In this document: positions 53,201 to 62,200 of the stretch, in pieces
Layout of the letters: every line of letters starts with the position of its first letter
How positions within the stretch are numbered: the first letter of the stretch is position 1
DNA from: Petrosia ficiformis
Taxonomy: Eukaryota; Porifera; Demospongiae; Haplosclerida; Petrosiidae
Direction of reading: 5' to 3'
NCBI GenBank assembly: GCA_947044365.1
Contig: OX345646.1
Location: 2,069,327 to 2,133,326 of the forward strand
Length of the DNA: 64,000 nt
The notes under the pieces: generated by a model
What the model saw: the letters and a program-made list of their open reading frames with translations, nothing else
Database searches by the model: none
What the model was told of the DNA's origin: nothing
Made by a program: the position numbers and the translations under genes

Positions 53201-56200
53201 GAAGTGTCCTTTGTTTAGAGCTCATTTAAATACGTACTGGGGAAAAAGACAAGTGTCCTTAGTACAGAGGTGTCCTTAATTCAGAGTGTCCTTTAACAGA
53301 GGTTCTACTGTACATGTATACATATATAATTATATATACATATATATATGTGTATAACACCAGACAAACCTGATCATACATTTTCTCATCCATCATTAAG
53401 TAGGGACAGAGTACATTTGTCAAACACCAAACCGCTGTTTCACTAGTCTGAGGACTAACAACATCTTTTAATCCTCCTTCAATGAAGGTCTTCTCTACCA
53501 TACACCATCGACAAACACAAATTACAAGAGACAGAACAGGATCAATATTTGATAAGTTAGTTTTTTCGCTCGAATAGTCATCGTCAGCGAGTATAAAATC
53601 ACACAAGTTATTACAAGTGGAATATGACTGTTGTTGAGATATGGAGTACTCAAGTATCTCTTTAGGGATTGTACTCTCTTCACTGGAGACAACATTGGAT
53701 AATGTGTATGTTGAAACAAGCAACAACCAGTGAATATCTTCATAAAGACCTTCCAGCTTGTTTATATGAACAGCTATGGAGGTTTGATCCCTCGTAAATA
53801 GTTTGTAAATAGCAATACATTCTAGTATACATTGATGTAATAATGAAACTAATAATGGCAGACTGTGTCCTGGTATGTTTCGTGATATAGCACCTATATA
53901 ACTCAACTCGTCTGAATACATCTCACGATCGTCTTCATCAAGATCAAAAATAACTTCACTTGTGTCTTGGCATTCTCTTAATCCACGTGGAGCCATAAGT
54001 TTGCTTTGTAGATAAACTGTAAATATATTTGTCGATGGTTCCAAGAGGAATGTTTTAAGTGCATCGTTGGGACCTTCGAGCAACCTAACTATAACTTCAA
54101 GAAGAAAACATAAGGACTCTTCGGTCATTGATACATCTTCTCCAACCTTTAATTAGTAGAAAATGCAACTAATTAATATACAGCTGTAATTTATATGCAC
54201 ATGTAAATGTACATTATGTATAAAGGGTAGGCTTGTTGCAATTCTAATTCTGGTAAACAGCTACTTTCAACTGTGCGTGTGTGTATGTGTGTGTGTGTGT
54301 GTGTGTGTGCGTGTGTGTGTGTGGGTGTGTGTGTGTGTGTACAGTGCTTGAAATAGCTTTTGAAAGTGTCCAACAGAAACATTTGGACAAAACAATATTT
54401 GACCAGTAAGCTGTGGATTTTGCCTGAAAAAAAAAACAAACCAAAAAACAAGTGCCTTGTACATGTAACTCACTCGTACTGTACACATGAATTTATGGCT
54501 TATGAGATAAGGAATTAACCCACTGGGATATGACTGCTCTCCACCAATAATTAGGTCCAGATATACTAAATCAAGTAGGAATAGTGACGGGAACAAGACT
54601 AGTACTCGTTACGAATGTGTCTTGTGACTTGCACGTACTGTACCCAGGCATTTATGACTTATGAGATATAGAAGTAACCCACTAGGCTATGACTGCTCTT
54701 GACTGATAATTAACCTCACTGTGAGGTTATTGTTCTTATTTTGTTGTATTATTCTTATAACTAATTGGAAAATGTCCAGAAAATGGCTAATTGCTAATTG
54801 TTGGACGTTATTTCGAGCACTGTGTGTGTAATGCAGGTTTGTAACAGACTAATAATTGTAATGATAATGGTATTTGTTTAGCTCTAATACATTCATACTA
54901 GGGCTGGGAAAATGGTTTGAATATTTGAACCTTCATTCGTTTGCTGCGCATTTGACGCGAAATTTCTCCATTCGAAGCTTCACTGCCATGCCCACTTTAA
55001 TGTTTACACATGCACACTTGCGTAATCTAAACGTGTGGTCAATAATGTGGGCATGTTCTAGTAAAGTTGAGGCTGTGTTGTTGGCTGCTTCTCTTAGTCT
55101 AACGATGCTAAATCCAAGTAGAAACAGTGACAGGAACACAAGACTAGTACTTGTTATAAAGCAATAATCCAGATCAGAATCAATGTAAATTAAGCAACAC
55201 TGATAAAAACACATGCGAACCTTCGAATATTTGTTCGTTTTTGCTGACGAAGCTCAAATGTTGTTTTGCAACCTTTGTCCCAGCCTTTATTGATACTGAA
55301 AGAACATACATGCATGTATGTACATGTACATGTATATTTATACATGTACATGAAAATATAGTCATGTACTGTACCTCCTCCTTTGATGAAATCTGACAAC
55401 AGAATTGAACTAGATGAACTATACTTTGAACAAAAGCACTCAACAAATCATTACCCAAATATACAAAGCAATCCCGTGGAAAGGCAGAGACCAGCTGATG
55501 AAAAGTGGATGACAGGTTATAAACAACTTGATTATTAATTGAACTGTGATGAAAGGGAAATAAAAATAAGGTACTGTAATTAAAGTGACACTTGGGCTAT
55601 TAGCATATTCATTAATCACTATACATTTCTGAATACTGCCATAGTATATTTTTAGGCAATTTGTTCTAATTATCCAAACACTCTCTTAATCTGAAATTTT
55701 GAAAACCAGTAGTTGAAAGACTGAAGTGTTTGGCAACGGTCTGATTTTTCTGAGTCACAGTGCATTTTACACAGTGGAATATTGGTTTCAGAGGTCCTAG
55801 AAGCTGTATTTCAACTGTTGTTGTGTAGACTAAGGTACATTATGACAGGTTTCATATCTGTAGCTATGGTACCTCAAAAAACAGTATGGAATTGCTGTGA
55901 AATGGAGAGTGCTATCGACACAAGATCAGTTCTGTGTTTAGAGGTCAGTAAGACTATCAAGAATAACCAAGAACTTCTTCTGTGAGTTGTTTGTAGTTAA
56001 AAATTTGTCATCATGAATATGCTAATTACCTGAGCCCCACCTTAACTAACATTCATGATGACCTCAAAATTAGAACATGATGACTTTATACAGGTGTACG
56101 TAATATACACATGTAGTGTATAGTTTAATGTCAAAACTAAAGTTATAAACATTTTTCTGAGGTCAAAGTGAATATGAATGACCTTTAATTATCTTATATA

Positions 56201-59200
56201 TCAATAAAATTAGTACTGAACGATATTGGTATTATCATATCATGATTGATAATTGCCAAATTATCGCGATAACGATAATATCATGATAATTTATATACAC
56301 GTATGCGTACCATTGCAATTAATACGCACGTGGTTGCTCGAAAATCACATTATTCTGTCTTTAGCTTATTTGTATGGGACTAATCTATAAGCTTAATGAT
56401 GCCTCCAGTTCCAGTGACAGTGAAAGCCAGGTCCATAGCAAGATATAAGCTAGCAAGCTAATCTGCTTGTGAAAGTGGGCGTTGTCCGCGAGTAATTTAT
56501 CAACTAAACACGGGCTCAAAACGAAACAATTTCTTGCTTAAATAGCTTTATCTAGATACATTGTACATGTATCTATTAAAGGCTGTAGTGACTGTTATAA
56601 GCTTAAAGATCCTTTCTAGGAAAACTATCAAAATCATAATACCACATACGCACATGCGCAGCTACACTTGGCAATCTTTGTGCTAGAAAATTGTTATAAT
56701 CATTATCGCGATTGCCAAAAAATATCGCGATAATCAATAAATCGATATTATCGTTCAGCCCTAAATAAAAATGTGACCATATTATAACAGTACTTATCCT
56801 TATCTTGTCAGTACATCACTATTGTTGTGTTTAATTGACAATTTTCAAAATTACTGTTGAACTACCGAGTAATTACTGTACTGCATTGTGACTTTTTATC
56901 GTGAATAATGTACCCAATTGTGAATTAACAAGTTTGTCAAAATTTAATACTCATATGTACATGTACAGGTATATACATTATACAGTAGTAAACATGTATA
57001 TACATGTACACTGACATTGTACATGATATTATCAGGAAAGAAAGAAAGAAAGAAAGAAAGAAAGACACCTGAGGCAATTGAAAAATGAAAAATGAGAGTT
57101 GCCTCAGGTGGGATTCGAACCCACGACACACTGTACTCCAGACAGATGCTCTACCAACTGAGCTACCAAGGCAGCCCAGCTGGCAGGGTCCGAATCAAGG
57201 TTTAATCAAATACTAGGCATTAGGTGAAGGCCGGGGTAATGAAACCACATGTACGACTATACATATACAGTACTTAACAGCAGTACATGTACAGTGTACA
57301 TATACATATACATGTATATATAATCCTGATGTATTCATAGTAGATATCATTTAATTCTACAATCAATAAAAACCAAACATTTTGATATCTAAATAACTAT
57401 CAAACATTCAATTTTAATAAAATGATTAGAGAATTACTTCGCAAAGAAATACTGTCTAGTGTACATGTACAGGTCTCAAGACTGGACATTCATTCCATTC
57501 TAATCTATTATGGCTGCTTTTAAATTTTCTAAGCCATTGTGGCTGTTAGGCAATTGGAGCTATTTTCAAAGTCATTGTGTGGTTTTTAATTTTTGCTTTT
57601 TTGTGTGGCTGTACATACAGTACATGTACATGTACATGTATGTTGTGCTACATGTATGTGTTGTTTCCTCTTGCTAGCTTGCTGAGCACATGATTTACGC
57701 ACAGTATGAACCACTATTGTCATACTAAAACAATACAAATAAGTACCTACCATTCTGTTAGAACAGCCAACAATCCTTGAGTGTATGTTATGACATATGA
57801 GATCTTCTCCTCTTCGCTTGAGAAAACGAGTCCAGACAATGAGGCTAATTGAGATAAACACTGACCTGCTGTGCAGACCATCTCAGGAGAATTTACACTT
57901 TGTTGAAATATCTACATGTTTAGAATAATGGTGTGTGTGTGTGTGTGTGTGTATTAGACAGAAAGACAGACATAGACACAGATACACAGACACACACAGA
58001 CATAGACATAGACATAGACATAGACAGACACACACAGACATAGACACAGACACAAATACACAGACACACACAGACATAGACACAGACACAGACACACACA
58101 GACATAGACACAGACACAAATACACAGACACACACAGACACAGACACACACAGAGACACACACAGACATAGAGACAGACAGACATACATAAAGACATGGA
58201 GAGACGGAGAGAAAGACCACTATGATGCTTTCAAAATAGTGCATTAATATTGAGTAGAGTGATTGAGATTGGAAACACCTCACTTTTAGAAATAGCTGTA
58301 ACATGGTAGGATTGAGAATAATAGTTGAGAAATCTTGGGATGGTTTAAATGGAAGTACAGCAGATGATGTCATTAAAGTGGAGAGTCTGTACAGATCTAT
58401 CTTTCAAGATGGTGAAGGCAAACAATATAATAATTTATGCATACTAGTGTTCATTTAGTTTGACAATGACTACTTTTAGTTGTAGTTATAGTATGCTTGG
58501 TTTCTCAAACTTTTAGTTTAGTTATAGTTTAATTAACTAATATTTCGCTTACAAAAAGGAGCTCCATTATTGGCCATTTTTCATTTTAGTTATTACAGTA
58601 GACTTGTAATTTAGTTATAGTTTAGTTAGCTAAAAGTCAAAATCTCTTACTAAAAGGGGGTTTAGTTATAGTTATAGTTAACTAAAACAATACTAATCTA
58701 TACATGTACATGTACATGTAATTGAGTTGACTATTTCTAATATCTACATGTACATGTACTTAATATATATGTATTTGTTTTTCTACTCTTCAAGACTCTT
58801 GTATATCGTCATCAATCATTATACAATATTTTATTATACTGTCCGGAGACAGTTTGAGGATACGTGAAGATCTGAAATCCCACAACAGAATTTGTAAGGC
58901 TAGTGACAACAGTGAAGAGACTTGTTTGTTATGTGAGGGTTCTGGTTCTTGTGTACAATGTTGTAAAATCTGATTCGGAAAGATATTTTCAAGTATAGGT
59001 TATACCATTTGTAGTTCCTGGTTTATGTAAGCCAATATGAAATAATAATAATAGAGTATATAAAAAGTCACCATACAGTACAGTAATAGTAGTTTCATTT
59101 CCACGCTACAGTAGTTCAACAGTAGTTCAACAGTAGTTTTGATAGTAATTGGTGTACTTGTCATTGTCAATTAAACACCACAGTAGTGAGACAGTAATTA

Positions 59201-62200
59201 CTATACTATACTGACAATAGAACTAATGTTACTATATGGTGATATTTCATTGATACAGTATATACTGTATATGATACTATGTAGGCTAAGCAGTGAATCC
59301 CTATGATTACTAACTTTCTCACGTTTGAAACTCAACAACCTACAGTACCTGACACTATTACATACTATCACTGTACTTCTATCAACTACTGTATACTTTG
59401 TGAGTTGATTCGGTCACATATATCCATATATAGTCACATGTTACCTGTATGGTAATGGTGAAGATTTTAAGCAGTCCTCCATTTTGTTCAATAGCTTTTT
59501 TACATCTTAAATGAAATTCTAGTGACATTCCTATTGCACTAGACCCTGTACTATTGGAAAATTCTGTCAGTAGTGTTTTTAGTAATGTACAACCAATCTA
59601 AGGAAAGAATTATAATAAATAATACTAATAATGAAATATAATCAAAATTATTTTGCACATCCAAATCCATGTCTGTTTTTGCTGATGAAGTAGATTGTAG
59701 ATTTCTAAATATTGTACTGCTATAGTAAATGTGCATATACACCAATGTACACGTACTGGAGAAAAAGCTTGAAGGGTCGAGCCTCCATTCATTTGCTGCA
59801 CATTCAATACTAAACTCTCCCCTCGAAGTTTTGATGCCACGCCCACTTTAATTTTTGAAATTATTAGGCAGAAAAGTGTTCCTTTTTGGAAATTAGATCA
59901 TATTACAATGTTCTCTCCAGGATATTTAGAGTGGTGGTTGGATTCTAACTTGCATTTAGTGCTGTTTATCCAGTATATACTTAATACTGTCTCAGTATTA
60001 TCTGAGAGGTCATCTGAGAGGTGGTTAATTCATCTGAGTGGTGGTTATTCCTGACCAGTGCTGACCAGTATGGGCAGAACACTGATATAATATATACATG
60101 TACTTACGTCTTTATGTGACTGATCCATTAAAATATGAGACACTTCTTCAATAAACACATCTAATACCTGTTGTCCATTTGAATCAAGTATCCCCCTCTT
60201 CACAGTTAGTACTATGAACACCATAAGATGTTCACGTACATATTGTGGAATACTAAAAAAAAGAAACATCATTTACTGAGCTAATTAACTGAGCCCCTTG
60301 GAATGGTGGAACATCCTTAACGGCATATATAACACAAGAATATGTAATATACAAGAAGCCCCATGGAAAGCAATTATAGGGATGTCCCTGAGGGTTATAA
60401 AAATGGTTTCATACTATATTTAAATTAGTGCTGGGACTTGATAATCAAAATATCGATAATCGTTATCGATATAGCACATTTAGCGATAATCGATATCATG
60501 ACCAGATATCAATTTGTACTTATAGCCATGCGCATTCAGTACACACCATCTGTTTTTTTTTAAACAACCTAGTAACTTAACTTACAACTGGTTTTGTATT
60601 TGGTACATGATACCCAAATTATCAATTTTTATGCCAATTAGTAGTGGGTCTTTCCTGTCAAGTAATTAATTACTCCCTCTGATATTATCGATAATCAATT
60701 GATATTGGTCGCACTAATAATTGATATTGGTGTCTCTACCGATTCCCAGCACTAATTTAAATATACCTTGTATTTGGTATAAGGTACTGTGTCTCAGGTC
60801 AGTTTTCTCCTCGGAAGATAGTATGGGCCATTCTCTCAAAACTGACTCTTTCAATAATTGATATGGGTGTCTCTACCGATTCCCAGCACTAATTTAAATA
60901 TACCTTGTGTTTTGTATAAGGTACTGCAAGATATACTGTCTCAGGTCAGTTTTCTCCTCGGAAGATAGTATGGGCCATTCTCTCAAAACTGACTCTTTCA
61001 ATGTACACACAGCTTGAAAATAAACATAATCTGAACAATGAGACTCTGTAAGGAGAATAACAGATTATGAATATATTTTCATGTGACATAAACAAAAAAT
61101 ATATATAGCATCAATTGTTTGAATTCTGAACAACATTATTTGAGGTCTTTCATAATTTAGTTCATCAGAAGAGTTATTCAAACAAACAACATATCACTTT
61201 TTGCAATATTTCAGTCACTACTGTTACTTGACTCTGCTACACAAGATATAGTTTCTTCGACAACAGTATTCCTATGGTCTGGTAGATGTGGTATCCTCTC
61301 ACAGCACTTTCTAACCTGCACTCCGGCTCCATCATCAAAGGTAGGCGTGGTTTAGTAACGTGTGCTTGAAACGTCAAATTTAATCTCGCCAATATACAAA
61401 TTTTTATGATTTCATAAAAAATATCCGCTATATGGTATGTGACATTTAAACTGCCACTATTCAGCCATTGGGTAACAAATTTTGATTAATTGCAAGTGTT
61501 TAACAAAAATTACTATACAGACGCTCGCTCATAGCATGGGGAGCAAGTCCGAGCTGATTCTGTCATGCATTATTGCCAACAGAAGATCAACACTGGTGTG
61601 ATGATTGAAATTGTCTAAAGGTATACAGTGCGATAATGAGAATCAACTGTGGTGACTACATTGCATGCATGTATTACTTATTGATAATCAGAAGTGATAG
61701 TTACAAAAGTGGAATTGTTATTACTAACTCTTTCCAGCTAATTGATTCGGGTGTAATGGTGAATTGCACCATCCTGATCATCTGGTATTGCCTCAAGTAC
61801 TGGTTGAAATGCTGTGACTATAAATTCATTATCAATATCAAGAAAGAAGATGACATGCAATGGTGCTTTCAGTAACTCGTAATGAAACTTGGCCATCCTA
61901 GAGTGAACAGATTCTTGTCCTATTGCTTGGTGACTATCTCTGTCCTGTTGAAGCCGAATGTCGCTCCTGTTTCATCTCAGAAGTCAATCTTGGCTGCCAA
62001 CTGAGGTGTACACAACGTGTCTCTCTCTCTTCTTGAGTCTCAAAGCAAATCCTCGCTGCTGACTGAGGCACAATCACTGCAAATGTGCCTCTCTCTCCTG
62101 TGCAGTTTGCAATGCACAATGTGCTCTCTCTCTCTTCGTCTGCTTAAATGTACCTCCTTTTGTTCCATAGTTTCACTGGCACAACTCTCCCTCTCACGTT

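Noticed and set aside
57883..58373. Cys/Val/Ser-rich and Thr/His-rich ORFs
   Set aside because: Translations of the CACAGACATAGA repeat. Only the start of the minus ORF (58396-58284) is real, as XPO4 exon 7.
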